A DNA stretch of 64,000 bases from an uncultured Propionibacteriaceae bacterium (lineage in GTDB: Bacteria > Actinomycetota > Actinomycetes > Propionibacteriales > Propionibacteriaceae). Location of the stretch: contig CALLVV010000090.1 in assembly GCA_938012815.1 (NCBI GenBank), positions 1 to 64,000 of the forward strand, written 5' to 3'. The notes below the pieces were generated by a model. The model ran no database searches and was not told the origin of the DNA. It saw only the letters and a list, made by a program, of their open reading frames with translations. This document shows positions 18,282 through 27,794 of the stretch, piece after piece (positions within the stretch are counted from its first letter, which is position 1; each line of letters begins with the position of its first letter). Made by a program: the position numbers and the translations under genes.

Positions 18282-18610
18282 TCCTGATAGCCACGATCTT
18301 CGTCCTGGTCACCGGTGGGGTGTACCTCCTGCTCCAGCGTTCCATGGTTCGCGCAGTGTTCGGGCTCGGGCTCCTGAGCCACGCTGTCAACTTCGTCCTG
18401 CTCACCACTGGCGTGCCGGGCTGGCGGACGGAACCCATCACCGATGGCACCAGTACGGGCACGGTGGCGGATCCACTCCCGCAGGCCTTCGTTCTGACCG
18501 CGATCGTGATCACCCTGGCCACGAGCATCCTGATGCTCGCCATGGCCGTCATCGGGCGCAACGACAACATGCTGCGCCATCCTGAGACGGGGGAGACCCA
18601 CCGCGCATGA
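18278..18610 (+). CDS. mnhC: Na+/H+ antiporter subunit MrpC
   Basis: The 110-residue membrane protein is homologous to NuoK and has three hydrophobic helices, with the GLGLLSHAVNFVLL and LTAIVITLATSILMLA segments expected of MrpC. It contributes to the Mrp complex in the cytoplasmic membrane, which exchanges Na+ (or Li+/K+) for protons and supports pH and salt homeostasis. It overlaps mnhA and mnhD by 4 nt each (ATGA), so all subunits are probably made in a coupled way. Confidence 0.95.
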   Translation: MILIATIFVLVTGGVYLLLQRSMVRAVFGLGLLSHAVNFVLLTTGVPGWRTEPITDGTSTGTVADPLPQAFVLTAIVITLATSILMLAMAVIGRNDNMLRHPETGETHRA

Positions 18611-20127
18611 ACTCCGCCATCCTGCCTCTGTTCGTCGCCGTCCCACTCCTGTCGGCGTGGGCCACCGTACTGTTGCGGGGCCCCATTGTGCAGCGCATTG
18701 CGCTGTTGCTGGTGTCGTCAGTGACGCTGGCTGGGGGAGTGGCGCTCCTGGTGTTTCACCAAAACACTCCAGCCTTGGCACACTCCATCGGCTCCTACAA
18801 GCAGAAGATGGGCATCATCTTCGTCTCCGACACCCTGAGCGCCCTGCTGTTGGTGGTCACAGCCTTCCTGACCATGATCTCCGGCATATTCCTGATGCTC
18901 ACCAAGGAGGACCGCTACCGTTTCGTGGTCCCCTTGATCCTGCTGCTCAACACGGGTGTCAACGGGGCGCTCCTGACCGGTGACCTGTTCAACCTCTTCG
19001 TGTGGGTGGAAGTGATGCTCCTGCCCTCCTACGCGCTGATCGCGGTGACCGGATCCTGGCGGAGGCTCGGCATCGGACGGATGTTCGTGATCGTGAACAT
19101 AGTCACATCCACCATCCTCGTGATGGGCGTTGGTCTGCTCTACGGTGCCATCGGATCGGTGAACCTGGCGGCTCTGGCAGGCAGGGGTGGAGATCCTCAG
19201 GTCTCGCTGGCCACCTCAATCATCCTGTTCGCGCTGCTGGTCAAGGGGGGTGTGGTTCCCGTTCACGGCTGGCTGCCCCGCGCCTACCCCGCGACTTCTG
19301 CCGGGATCATGTCCCTGTTCGCAGGGATTCACACGAAGGTCGGTATCTACGCCGCCTACCGGGTCTATGCCACCATCTTCGGTGGGCCGGCTCCCTGGCT
19401 TCCGGTGCTGACGGCCGTGGTGGTGGCGACGATCGTCGTCGGCGCTTTCTCGACCTTCGGTGATTCCCGGATCCGCGGATCGCTTGCCTTTCAGATGGTC
19501 ACGGGGGTCGGGCAGATCCTGATCGGCTTGGTGGTGCTGACTGAATTCTCCGTAGCGGCAGGACTTTTCTACATGGTCCACCACATGATCACCATGGCTG
19601 GTCTGGTGCTGGCCTCGGGCGCCATCGAGAACGTCTACGGTTCGGGACGGTTCGACCGGCTCTCCGGGTTGATGCGCCGTGATCCGTGGCTCGCGGCTGT
19701 GTTCGCCATCGGACTGGCCTCGCTGGTCGGGTTGCCGCCGACATCAGGGCTGTGGGGAAAGGTCGGATTGCTGGGTGCATCCGCCCAGGCCGACCCGGTC
19801 ACGGGATGGCTTCTCATGGGTTGCGTAGCCTTGGCCTCCGTCGCATCCCTGATGGCCCTGCAGCGCCTGTGGCGCGAGGCATTCTGGGGAGCGCCCATGA
19901 AGAGCTACCTGCCCGACGACCCCACCACCTCACGTGGCGTGCCAACCCCGATCACCGGCGACGCGAAGGTGTCCTGGCGGATGCAGTGGCCATCGACCCT
20001 GCTGATCGGAATCTCCGTGCTGTTGTTCTTCGGCGTCGGCTGGGTGTGGCCGCTGTTCGAATCGGCCGCTCACGGTTTGATCGACGTCTCCGCCTACGTG
20101 GCCTCTGTGGATGCGGTGAGCGAATGA
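18607..20127 (+). CDS. mnhD: Na+/H+ antiporter subunit MrpD
   Basis: The 506-residue protein is the second NuoL/M/N-like antiporter subunit. It has many hydrophobic helices and conserved charged membrane residues, including the GDLFNLFVWVEVML segment with the glutamate of helix 5, and the VPVHGWLPRAYPAT motif around the key lysine/histidine helix. It partners with MrpA in proton and cation translocation. ATGA overlaps link it to mnhC and mnhE. Confidence 0.95.
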   Translation: MNSAILPLFVAVPLLSAWATVLLRGPIVQRIALLLVSSVTLAGGVALLVFHQNTPALAHSIGSYKQKMGIIFVSDTLSALLLVVTAFLTMISGIFLMLTKEDRYRFVVPLILLLNTGVNGALLTGDLFNLFVWVEVMLLPSYALIAVTGSWRRLGIGRMFVIVNIVTSTILVMGVGLLYGAIGSVNLAALAGRGGDPQVSLATSIILFALLVKGGVVPVHGWLPRAYPATSAGIMSLFAGIHTKVGIYAAYRVYATIFGGPAPWLPVLTAVVVATIVVGAFSTFGDSRIRGSLAFQMVTGVGQILIGLVVLTEFSVAAGLFYMVHHMITMAGLVLASGAIENVYGSGRFDRLSGLMRRDPWLAAVFAIGLASLVGLPPTSGLWGKVGLLGASAQADPVTGWLLMGCVALASVASLMALQRLWREAFWGAPMKSYLPDDPTTSRGVPTPITGDAKVSWRMQWPSTLLIGISVLLFFGVGWVWPLFESAAHGLIDVSAYVASVDAVSE

Positions 20128-20486
20128 TGCAGGTTCTAAGACTGCTTTCGTGGTGGTGGTACCTGACCACCCAGATCGTCATCGGGTCGTGGAACGTCGC
20201 AGTGGCGGCGTGGCGCCCCAGGCCGATGGCCGGCCCCGCCATCGTGGAATACCCCATGCGTGCCACCACTGACTTCGAGATCGCGATGTTCGCATCCGCC
20301 ATCACGATCACGCCGGGCACCCTGGTGCTCGGCATCTGTCCCGGTGACGAGACCCGGGAGCCCTCGGTCTTCGTTCATTCGCTGTTCGACTCGGAGCGCG
20401 CCTCCGTCATCAGTGGCCTGGCAGAGTTGGAATGGCACCTGCTGCATGCGTTGCGACGCCACGGCATGCCGAAGGGGGAGAGATGA
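20124..20486 (+). CDS. mnhE: Na+/H+ antiporter subunit MrpE
   Basis: The 120-residue protein has N-terminal hydrophobic segments followed by a soluble domain with TITPGTLVLGI, a conserved MrpE motif. It is shorter than many MrpE proteins (about 160 residues) because the N-terminal membrane part is reduced to roughly one or two helices. The start is either ATG at 20124, overlapping the mnhD stop, or the adjacent ATG at 20127. Confidence 0.9.
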   Translation: MMQVLRLLSWWWYLTTQIVIGSWNVAVAAWRPRPMAGPAIVEYPMRATTDFEIAMFASAITITPGTLVLGICPGDETREPSVFVHSLFDSERASVISGLAELEWHLLHALRRHGMPKGER

Positions 20487-20743
20487 GTCTCGCAATCTGG
20501 GCCGCGATCGGGCTGCTCGCCGTCTCCGTTCTCCTGGGTCTGGTGCGGGTGATGACCGCTCCCGACTCCGCAACGCGGGCGGTGGTGGGTGACCTGGTCT
20601 TCTTCTCCTGCATCGGGATTCTCGCCATGTTCGGGATGCTGCACCGTTCCAGTGTCTCGGTGGATGCCGCTCTGCTGGCCTCGATACTCGGGATCTTGGC
20701 CACCATCGCGCTGGCACGGATCATGACCAGAGGGAGGAGATGA
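20483..20743 (+). CDS. mnhF: Na+/H+ antiporter subunit MrpF
   Basis: The 86-residue membrane protein has three predicted helices and the conserved RVMTAPDSATRAVVGDL segment of MrpF. ATG at 20483 is chosen because GAAGGGGGAG lies a few bases upstream and the start overlaps the mnhE stop. An upstream in-frame start at 20432 would add residues with no family match. Confidence 0.93.
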   Translation: MSLAIWAAIGLLAVSVLLGLVRVMTAPDSATRAVVGDLVFFSCIGILAMFGMLHRSSVSVDAALLASILGILATIALARIMTRGRR

Positions 20744-21084
20744 TGGTGCTCGAAATCCTGGCCGCCGTGTTGGCCGTGTTGGGGGCCGCGCTGGTGCTGT
20801 CCGTCGCGGTTGCGCAGTTCAGGGCCAGGGACGCCATCTCACGTATCAACGCGCTCGGGCCGGCGACCGCTCTGGGACTTCCCCTGATCCTGGTCGCGGC
20901 CGCCCTGGGTTGGACCGCCAGTGATGGTTTCGACCTGATGCTGTGGGTGAAGACCGCTGTCACCGTCGTAGCCATGTTGATCGTGAGTTCGGTGGCCTCG
21001 AACGTGCTCGCCCGCGCGACCGTCCGGACGGATGCCGGAGTTGATCCGAGAACCGAACCCAACGATTTGAGGGGCGAGACATGA
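20740..21084 (+). CDS. mnhG: Na+/H+ antiporter subunit MrpG
   Basis: The 114-residue protein has three hydrophobic helices and the RARDAISRINALGPATALGLPLIL segment, which is close to the conserved MrpG motif around a proline-containing loop. AGGGAGGAG immediately precedes the start. This completes an A/B-C-D-E-F-G operon. The next gene, metX, begins 26 nt later on the same strand. Confidence 0.94.
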   Translation: MMVLEILAAVLAVLGAALVLSVAVAQFRARDAISRINALGPATALGLPLILVAAALGWTASDGFDLMLWVKTAVTVVAMLIVSSVASNVLARATVRTDAGVDPRTEPNDLRGET

Positions 21085-21109
21085 TACGCACAGGATTCCT
21101 CATCACCCG

Positions 21110-22264
21110 ATGCGTCCGGACCCGCCTTTGAACGTGACCGAAAACCTGAACACCGTCTCCGCCACCGCGCGGCTGTTCACTCCCAACGAACCGTTGGTAC
21201 TCGCCAGCGGCGCCGAGCTGGCGCCCGTCGATGTCGCCTACGAAACCTACGGAAAGCTGAACCCGCAGGGTTCGAACGCAATCTTCGTGTGTCACGCTCT
21301 GACTGGTGACGCCCATGCCGCCGGCCTCAGGCCTGGTGACCGGAAACCCGGCTGGTGGGACAATCTCATCGGCCCCGGGAAGGCGGTCGACACGAACCGC
21401 TGGTTCGTGGTGTGCGCGAACATCCTCGGTGGATGTCGCGGCACGACGGGGCCATCATCGGTCAACCCCGCAACAGGTGAGCCGTACGGCCTGGACTTCC
21501 CGCTGGTGGCGATGTCGGATTTCGTAACGGTGCACCGCCGACTGGGCCAACACCTGGGCGTCGATCACTGGGCTGTCCTGCTCGGGGGCTCGCTGGGCGG
21601 CATGCAGGTCCTCCAGTGGACGTTGTCCCACCCGCAGGACTGCGACAACGCGATCATCATCGCTGCGTCGTCACGGCTGACAGCGCAGAACATCGCCTTC
21701 TCCGCAGTGGGCCGACAGGCCATCATGCGGGACTCGGCCTTCCGGGGGGGACGTTTCCTCAGCGAGGGAACGATGCCTGCGAAAGGGCTATCGGTGGCCC
21801 GGATGCTGGCTCACATCACCTACCTGTCGGAGGAGGCTTTCAGCGCGAAGTTCGGCCGGTCGGCCCAGTCGGGGAAGCTGGATCCCGGTTTCGGGATCGA
21901 CTTCGCCGTCGAGAGCTACCTGGAACACCAGGGGGAGGCCTTCCTGGAGCGTTTCGATGCGCTCAGCTACCTGTACCTGACCCGGGTCATGGACTACTTC
22001 GATCCTTTCGCATCCGATGATGCCGTGGCAAGGCTCGCGGCCGATCCCGTGAAGTTCCTCCTGATGAGTTTCGACAGCGACTGGCGATTCGACACCGGTC
22101 ATTCCCGAAGGATCGTCCAGCACCTGGAGGGAGCCGGTCTGCCGACGTCGTTCCGAGAGATCCACTCCCAGTGGGGACACGACTCGTTCTTGCTGGACCT
22201 GCCGGACTACCACGCCGTCCTGCGGGCCTTCCTGGACCGGGCCTCAGGGGAGGGAAACCGATGA
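21110..22264 (+). CDS. metX: homoserine O-acetyltransferase MetX
   Basis: MetX acetylates (or in some bacteria succinylates) homoserine for methionine synthesis. The 384-residue alpha/beta hydrolase has the nucleophile elbow GGSLGGMQ with Ser161, an Asp in the SFDSDWRFD segment, and the catalytic His in WGHDSFLLD near residue 352. The GCRGTTGPSS oxyanion-hole segment is present. ATG at 21110 lacks a clear ribosome binding site; GTG at 21131 is an alternative. It overlaps metW by 4 nt. MetX and MetH in one window indicate a transcriptionally split methionine pathway. Confidence 0.94.
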   Translation: MRPDPPLNVTENLNTVSATARLFTPNEPLVLASGAELAPVDVAYETYGKLNPQGSNAIFVCHALTGDAHAAGLRPGDRKPGWWDNLIGPGKAVDTNRWFVVCANILGGCRGTTGPSSVNPATGEPYGLDFPLVAMSDFVTVHRRLGQHLGVDHWAVLLGGSLGGMQVLQWTLSHPQDCDNAIIIAASSRLTAQNIAFSAVGRQAIMRDSAFRGGRFLSEGTMPAKGLSVARMLAHITYLSEEAFSAKFGRSAQSGKLDPGFGIDFAVESYLEHQGEAFLERFDALSYLYLTRVMDYFDPFASDDAVARLAADPVKFLLMSFDSDWRFDTGHSRRIVQHLEGAGLPTSFREIHSQWGHDSFLLDLPDYHAVLRAFLDRASGEGNR

Positions 22265-22854
22265 CACGCGCCGACCTGCGGCTGATCGCAAGACTCATAC
22301 CGGAACGTTCCCGGGTGCTCGACCTCGGATGCGGCGACGGGGAACTCCTGCGGCTGCTCGAGCAACGCGGCTGCCACGGAACCGGGGTCGAGATCGAACC
22401 GGAGCCCTTCCTCGCCGCCGTGCGGCACGGCGTCAACGTCATCGACCTGGACATCAACAGCCAGCTGGATCAGTTCGGGGATGGCTCCTACGACGTCGTC
22501 GTGCTGTCCCGGACTCTTCAGAACCTCCGGCAGCCGGCCGAGGTGCTAAGGGAGATGGCGAGGATCGCAGGGCGTGGCGTGGTTTCGATGCCCAACTTCG
22601 TGCACTGGCGCAACCGGCTCCGGTTGCTGACCGGGCACATGCCCGTGACCAAGGACTTGCCCTACAGCTGGTACGACAGTCCTAACCTGCACTTCACATC
22701 GTTGAAGGACCTGTCCCCGTTGTTCGCCCGGCTCGGCCTCGAGGTGGAGCGCTGCATCCCCCTCGACGAGAGCGGTCGCCCTCTGAGGACGGGGGAGTGG
22801 GGTGCCAACCTGTTGGCGAGTTCCGCGGTCTATCTGCTCCAGGGCATGCGGTGA
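22261..22854 (+). CDS. metW: MetW-type methyltransferase
   Basis: The 197-residue protein matches MetW, a small class I methyltransferase fold often encoded next to metX and needed for full homoserine acyltransferase activity in some bacteria. The SAM loop is VLDLGCGDGELL at about residues 18-29, and MPNFVHWRNRLRLL and DSPNLHFTSLKD are MetW-specific segments. The exact chemistry is not settled; in related systems it acts with MetX rather than as a free methyltransferase. Start and stop both overlap the neighbours. Confidence 0.93.
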   Translation: MTRADLRLIARLIPERSRVLDLGCGDGELLRLLEQRGCHGTGVEIEPEPFLAAVRHGVNVIDLDINSQLDQFGDGSYDVVVLSRTLQNLRQPAEVLREMARIAGRGVVSMPNFVHWRNRLRLLTGHMPVTKDLPYSWYDSPNLHFTSLKDLSPLFARLGLEVERCIPLDESGRPLRTGEWGANLLASSAVYLLQGMR

Positions 22855-24424
22855 TCCCTGTGCACCCCCTGTCCGGCCCCCGGCTTCCCAGGACGCTGAT
22901 CGTCCTTCTTTCCCTGCTCGCCGGGCTGGGTCTGGCCATGGGATTCGCCCCTTGGGGACTCTGGCCGTTGACGATCACCGGGACGGGACTCCTGACGTGG
23001 CTGGCCGCGGGCAGCACCCCTCGGGCGGGGTTCGCTGTCGGCATGCTGGCGGGCTGCGTTCTGTACGGCACCACCATCTGGTGGGTGGGCGCGCAGGCGG
23101 GACCAGTGGTCTGGGCGCTGGTAGTGGTGATGGCCGTCTGGGTCGGGCTTCTCGGGGCCGTCTCCTCCCTCATCACTCGGCTCCCCGGCTGGTGTTTCCT
23201 GGTCCCTCTGTCCTGGGAGACCATTGAATACGGTGCCGGGCAGTTCCCGTTCGGAGGATTTCCCTGGCTGCGGCTCGGTCACACGACCATCGACCAGCCC
23301 CTGGCAGGCTGGTTGCCGCTGGTGGGAACCCCGGGAGCCACCTGGTTGGTGGCGATGGTGGGATGCTGCTGCCTGGCCGTGATCGTCCAGCAGCGCCGGC
23401 TGGTTCCGTTGATCTCCGTCATCGGTGTTTTCGTCATCGGCGGAGGGATATTCCTGTTCCCGGCGGACCGTGGCGGTGAGGATGTCTCGGTGGGCATGGT
23501 CCAGGGCAACGCGCAGTTGGGGCTGCACGGCGGCTACATCGCCGCCACCGGGGCGACCCCCCACCACCTCAGTGAAACCGTCTTCCTGCTGGCCGATGCG
23601 CGGACCCATGACCGCAACCTGGACATGATCGTCTGGGCTGAGAACTCCACTGACACAGACCCGATGCTCAACCCGACCACGAGAGCACAGGTGAGTGCTG
23701 CCGTCGAACTGGCACGGGTTCCCCTGGACTTGGGAGCGATCACAGCGGGCCCCGAACCCCAGACCCGGCGCACCACCACGCTGATCTGGGTCCCTGGGAA
23801 AGGGATCGTGGATCACTACCACAAACGCAATCTCGCTCCTTTCGGGGAGTTCGTGCCCTACCGTGACGTTCTGGAGCCCTTGTTCCCGGATGTGAAACGG
23901 GCAGGGTACCAGTCGGTACCGGGTGTCGATCCGGGTGTCGTCACGGTGCCGACCTCCACCGATCCGGACCTGAGAGTGGGCACTGTGATCTGTTACGAAC
24001 TGGCCTACGACCAGACCGTCTACGACACCATAACGAACGGCGCCGAGATCCTGGTGGCGCAGAGCACCACCCACAATTTCTCGGGCACCATCGAGCCCCA
24101 GCAGCAGATGAACATGAACCGGGTGCGTTCGGCGGAGCTCAGGAGGGAGTTCATCGCCAGCACCCTCAACGGGTACTCGGGATTTATCGACATCAGGGGC
24201 GGGCTGCACGAACCCACTCGTGAGTACACGGCTGCGCACCGCATCTACACCGTCCCCAAGCGGAACAACGTCACCCCTGCGGTGCACCTGGCGCCGATAC
24301 TGGGTCCGACCCAAGTGCTCGGTTGCCTGCTGGCCACCGGATTCGGGTTCCGTGCGGCCCGCATCGCCCGCCGGGCCGGTAGTCTTGAGCGGACGCCCAC
24401 AAGGTCGGATGAACAGGAGAAGCA

Positions 24425-24428
<4 letters not shown>
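22851..24428 (+). CDS. lnt: apolipoprotein N-acyltransferase Lnt
   Basis: Lnt adds the third acyl chain to lipoproteins at the outer face of the membrane. The 525-residue protein has about six N-terminal hydrophobic helices and then a nitrilase-like periplasmic domain. The catalytic triad is visible as Glu264 (VWAENS), Lys325 (YHKRNLAPFGEFVPYR) and Cys381 (VICYELAYD). GTG at 22851 overlaps the metW stop; GTG at 22860 is possible. The pairing with the downstream mannosyltransferase is conserved in Actinobacteria; in Mycobacterium tuberculosis the two are fused as Ppm1. Confidence 0.95.
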
Positions 24429-25178
<750 letters not shown>

Positions 25179-25186
<8 letters not shown>

Positions 25187-25673
25187 ACGAGGTATCCGAT
25201 TCCGGGGCACGATGGGCCTGTTACTGGTTCTCGCACCCCTACTCGTCTGCCTGGCGGCCGAGGTCGTCATCCTGGTCATGGTCACAAACGTTCTCGGCTG
25301 GTGGACCGTGGCCCTGCTGATCTTCACCACCCTGCTTGGCTGTTGGTTGCTCCAGCGGGAGGGACGTCGCACCTGGGGGGCGCTGCTCGACTCCTTGGGC
25401 AGAGGTTCTCTGCCACCGGGACGAACTGCCGACGCGGTGCTGGTCATGATCGGCGGTCTGCTGCTCATCATGCCGGGATTCATCTCCGACATCATCGGGT
25501 TGTTGCTGCTGATCCCGCCAAGCCGACACCTAGTCCGCAGCACCTTGGGAAAACTGTTCGGAAGAGCAATCGGCAGCCCTTCCGAACGGCCTGTCGTGAT
25601 CGAGGGAGAGGTGATTCAGGAGTCCCCGCCCGCCGACACCATGATTCCGGAGATCAGTCCGCCGAGCCCCTGA
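25179..25673 (+). CDS. fxsA: FxsA family membrane protein
   Basis: The 164-residue protein has an FxsA domain: two N-terminal hydrophobic helices, a short cytoplasmic QREGRRTWGALLDSLGRGSLP segment, and further helices around GGLLLIMPGFISDIIGLLLLIPP. FxsA is an inner-membrane protein known in E. coli for suppressing phage T7 exclusion by the F plasmid; its normal role is unclear. GTG at 25179 is preceded by GGGAGG. Its 3' end overlaps the convergent rbpA gene by 20 nt. Confidence 0.9.
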
Positions 25674-25989
25674 GCTTATCAAGCTGCTCCGCCAGGATGT
25701 CCTCAAGTTCCGGGATGCTGCGCCTTTCACGCAGCATATCCCAATGAGTCCGGGGAGGTTTCGTCTCTTTCGCTTTACCCGTTGAGCCATCGGAACGTTT
25801 CGCCATCTGGCCGCACCACTTGCATTCCCACTCGAAGGGCAGCTCCGCCTCAATGGCGAAGGTGACCTCGAAATGATGGCCCTTGGGACAGTCGAATCCC
25901 ACTTGGCTGCGTTCAGCGAACTCGATCCCCTGCTCGTCCTCGAAGCTCTTGGCGCCCAACCCGACACCACGAAGTGCTCGATCTGCCAT
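25654..25989 (-). CDS. rbpA: RNA polymerase-binding protein RbpA
   Basis: RbpA binds RNA polymerase and the primary sigma factor, stabilises open complexes and contributes to rifampicin tolerance in Actinobacteria. The 111-residue protein has the RbpA core with Cys34 in FDCPKGHHF and the CKWCGQ pair, and the C-terminal sigma-interaction helix THWDMLRERRSIPELEDIL. GGGAGG lies upstream of the ATG. A near-perfect SigR/SigH-type promoter precedes it (26018-26043), matching the known SigR control of rbpA in Streptomyces. Confidence 0.97.
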   Translation of the reverse strand: MADRALRGVGLGAKSFEDEQGIEFAERSQVGFDCPKGHHFEVTFAIEAELPFEWECKWCGQMAKRSDGSTGKAKETKPPRTHWDMLRERRSIPELEDILAEQLDKLRGSAD

Positions 25990-26017
25990 GTCTTTGACCT
26001 CCCTACCTGTGGAGTTG

Positions 26018-26043
26018 AACGTCTCGGATGCCTTTCAGGTTCC
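26018..26043 (-). promoter_or_regulatory. SigR/SigH-type (thiol stress) promoter of rbpA
   Basis: On the minus strand GGAAC (26039-26043) and GTT (26018-26020) are separated by exactly 18 nt, the core of the GGAAT-N18-GTT consensus for SigR of Streptomyces and SigH of Mycobacterium. It gives a leader of about 20 nt before the rbpA ATG. The -35 overlaps the last codons of the upstream glycerophosphodiesterase gene. Confidence 0.65.
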
Positions 26044-26817
26044 AAGACTGCTGGCCCACATCCCTCGGGCCTGAAGTACCTCACGAAGGAGGTCCGGACG
26101 GTCCGTGACTATGCCGTCCACCCCCCAGTCGATGAGTGTGTGCATGTCGTCGCGTACATCTATGGTCCAGACGTGCACCCTGTAGCCGGCGCGATGGATC
26201 GCGCTGACACGTGTCTTGGTCAACAATTTGATCCTCACCCCGGCCACCTCGTGGGAAACGGGGATCTGGAACACGCCTGGGCCTCCCGGACGGCAGGCGC
26301 GGATGTTTCCCATCGCCATGGCCGCCACCCCCACCGGGCCGACGGCAGTTGTGACCCCGGGCATCAGTTTCCGGAACCTGTTGATCCGGCGCTGCGAGAA
26401 GGACCCGACGCACACTCGCTGCTCGGCGTGGAAACGGCGGACGGTTCTCGCAAGGGGGCCAACGGCGCCGGGAGCCTTCAGATCGAAGTTGAAACGCGCC
26501 TCGGGGAAGGCCTCGAACAGTTCTTCCACAGTTGGGATCGGTTCGCGTTCGCCGACACGAACTTCACGCACAGCGGCGAGAGGAAGTTGCGCGATGTGTC
26601 CCTCCACGTCGGTAACCCGAGCGAGGTTCGGGTCGTGGAAGGCCACCAAATGGCCGTCGGCGGTGGCGTGAACATCGGTCTCCAGGTACTCGTATCCCAG
26701 CGCGACCGAGTTGGCGAAGGCCGCCAGGGTGTTCTCGATACCAAGGTTGGCAGTGAGCAGGGCACCACCGCGATGTGCCATCGCGATGAACTCCGGTTCT
26801 AGAAAACCTGCACACAT
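26035..26817 (-). CDS. glycerophosphodiester phosphodiesterase
   Basis: The 260-residue protein has a GDPD TIM-barrel: the catalytic AHRGG near residue 13, ENTLAAF, and the metal-binding ETDVHATADGHLVAFHD segment; the C-terminus has VHVWTIDVRDDM and GVDGIVTDRP. It hydrolyses glycerophosphodiesters to glycerol-3-phosphate and an alcohol. There is no signal peptide, so it is likely cytosolic. The first ATG of the gene proper is either 26826 or 26817; 26817 is preferred because a -10-like CATAAT lies exactly 7 nt before it, as in other leaderless genes here. Confidence 0.9.
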   Translation of the reverse strand: MCAGFLEPEFIAMAHRGGALLTANLGIENTLAAFANSVALGYEYLETDVHATADGHLVAFHDPNLARVTDVEGHIAQLPLAAVREVRVGEREPIPTVEELFEAFPEARFNFDLKAPGAVGPLARTVRRFHAEQRVCVGSFSQRRINRFRKLMPGVTTAVGPVGVAAMAMGNIRACRPGGPGVFQIPVSHEVAGVRIKLLTKTRVSAIHRAGYRVHVWTIDVRDDMHTLIDWGVDGIVTDRPDLLREVLQARGMWASSLGT

Positions 26818-26824
26818 GGGAACC

Positions 26825-26830
26825 ATTATG
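26825..26830 (-). promoter_or_regulatory. putative -10 of the glycerophosphodiesterase gene
   Basis: CATAAT on the minus strand (five of six matches to TATAAT) lies 7 nt before the ATG at 26817 without a Shine-Dalgarno between. On the other strand TAGTAT at 26833-26838 could serve pdxY, so the two genes may share a compact divergent promoter. Confidence 0.35.
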
Positions 26831-26878
26831 CCTAGTATCGCCGCAGTCGTGGCGCGGAAACGTGGGAGACTTGCCCAC

Positions 26879-27733
26879 ATGCACAATGTCCTGTCGATTC
26901 AATCGGCCGTCGCCTACGGCCACGCTGGGAACTCGTCCGCCACTTTTCCGCTGCAGCGGGCAGGCGTGAACGTATATCCCGTCTACACCGTCACCTTCTC
27001 CAACCACACCGGCTACGGAAGTTGGCGTGGTCCCATGATCGCGGCCTCGGACGTCGCCGACGTGGTCACTGGAATAGACGAGCGGGGGGCTCTCGCCGGT
27101 GTCAATGCCGTGCTCGCGGGCTACCTTGGCTCGGCCGACGTGGGACAGGTTGTGCTGAACGCCGCGGCCTTGGTTAAATCACGCAACCCAGAGGCGGTTT
27201 TCCTCGCAGACCCGGTCATGGGCGATGTTGGGCGGGGTTTCTACGCCAGGCCGGGCATCCCGGAGTTCTTCCGCGATCACGTGGCGTCGGCCGCGGACAT
27301 CATGACCCCGAATCTCTTCGAGCTGCAATACCTGGTGGGGTATGAAACGGGCACCCTGTCCGAGGTGGTCGAGGCGGCCCATGAGCTCCGGGACCGCGGC
27401 CCCGGGATCGTGGTCGTGACCTCGGTCGTGGCCACCGACGCCCCGGACGGTCTGCTGCGGATGCTGGCTGTGGACGCGGATCAGGCCTGGCTGGTGGAAA
27501 CCCCTATGCTGGACCGCAGCTTCACTGGATCGGGCGACCTCACCGCGGCCATGTTTCTCGCACACTGGCTGCGCACCAAGGATCTCGGTGAAACCCTCGG
27601 GGCGACCGCCTCGGTGGTTTACTCGATCTTGGAACAGACCTCGATCAGCGGGGAGGCTGAGCTGCAGCTCGTGGCTGCCCAGGAGCAGGTGGTGAACCCG
27701 GTCAACAAGTTCACCGCCCACCGTCTCGACTGA
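26879..27733 (+). CDS. pdxY: pyridoxal kinase
   Basis: The 284-residue ribokinase-fold enzyme phosphorylates pyridoxal in the vitamin B6 salvage route. It starts VLSIQSAVAYGHAGNSSA, a typical PdxY N-terminus with the substrate-binding Ser and the glycine-rich segment, has TPNLFELQYLVG, and carries the anion-hole GSGDLTAAMF with the catalytic Asp near residue 221. GGGAG lies about 11 nt upstream of the ATG. It converges on the MurA-type gene across 11 nt. Confidence 0.92.
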   Translation: MHNVLSIQSAVAYGHAGNSSATFPLQRAGVNVYPVYTVTFSNHTGYGSWRGPMIAASDVADVVTGIDERGALAGVNAVLAGYLGSADVGQVVLNAAALVKSRNPEAVFLADPVMGDVGRGFYARPGIPEFFRDHVASAADIMTPNLFELQYLVGYETGTLSEVVEAAHELRDRGPGIVVVTSVVATDAPDGLLRMLAVDADQAWLVETPMLDRSFTGSGDLTAAMFLAHWLRTKDLGETLGATASVVYSILEQTSISGEAELQLVAAQEQVVNPVNKFTAHRLD

Positions 27734-27743
27734 GACCTGTCGG

Positions 27744-27794
27744 ATCAGCTCGGCGCATCACCCCAGAAGGTGTTGATCTGCGCGCCGAGCTGAT
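27744..27794 (-). terminator. 13-bp inverted repeat at the 3' end of the MurA-type gene
   Basis: ATCAGCTCGGCGC (27744-27756) and its exact complement (27782-27794) flank a 25-nt loop; the MurA-type stop codon lies inside the distal arm. It could form a transcript-end hairpin for either of the convergent genes pdxY and murA-like. There is no U-tract, so its role is uncertain. Confidence 0.4.
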
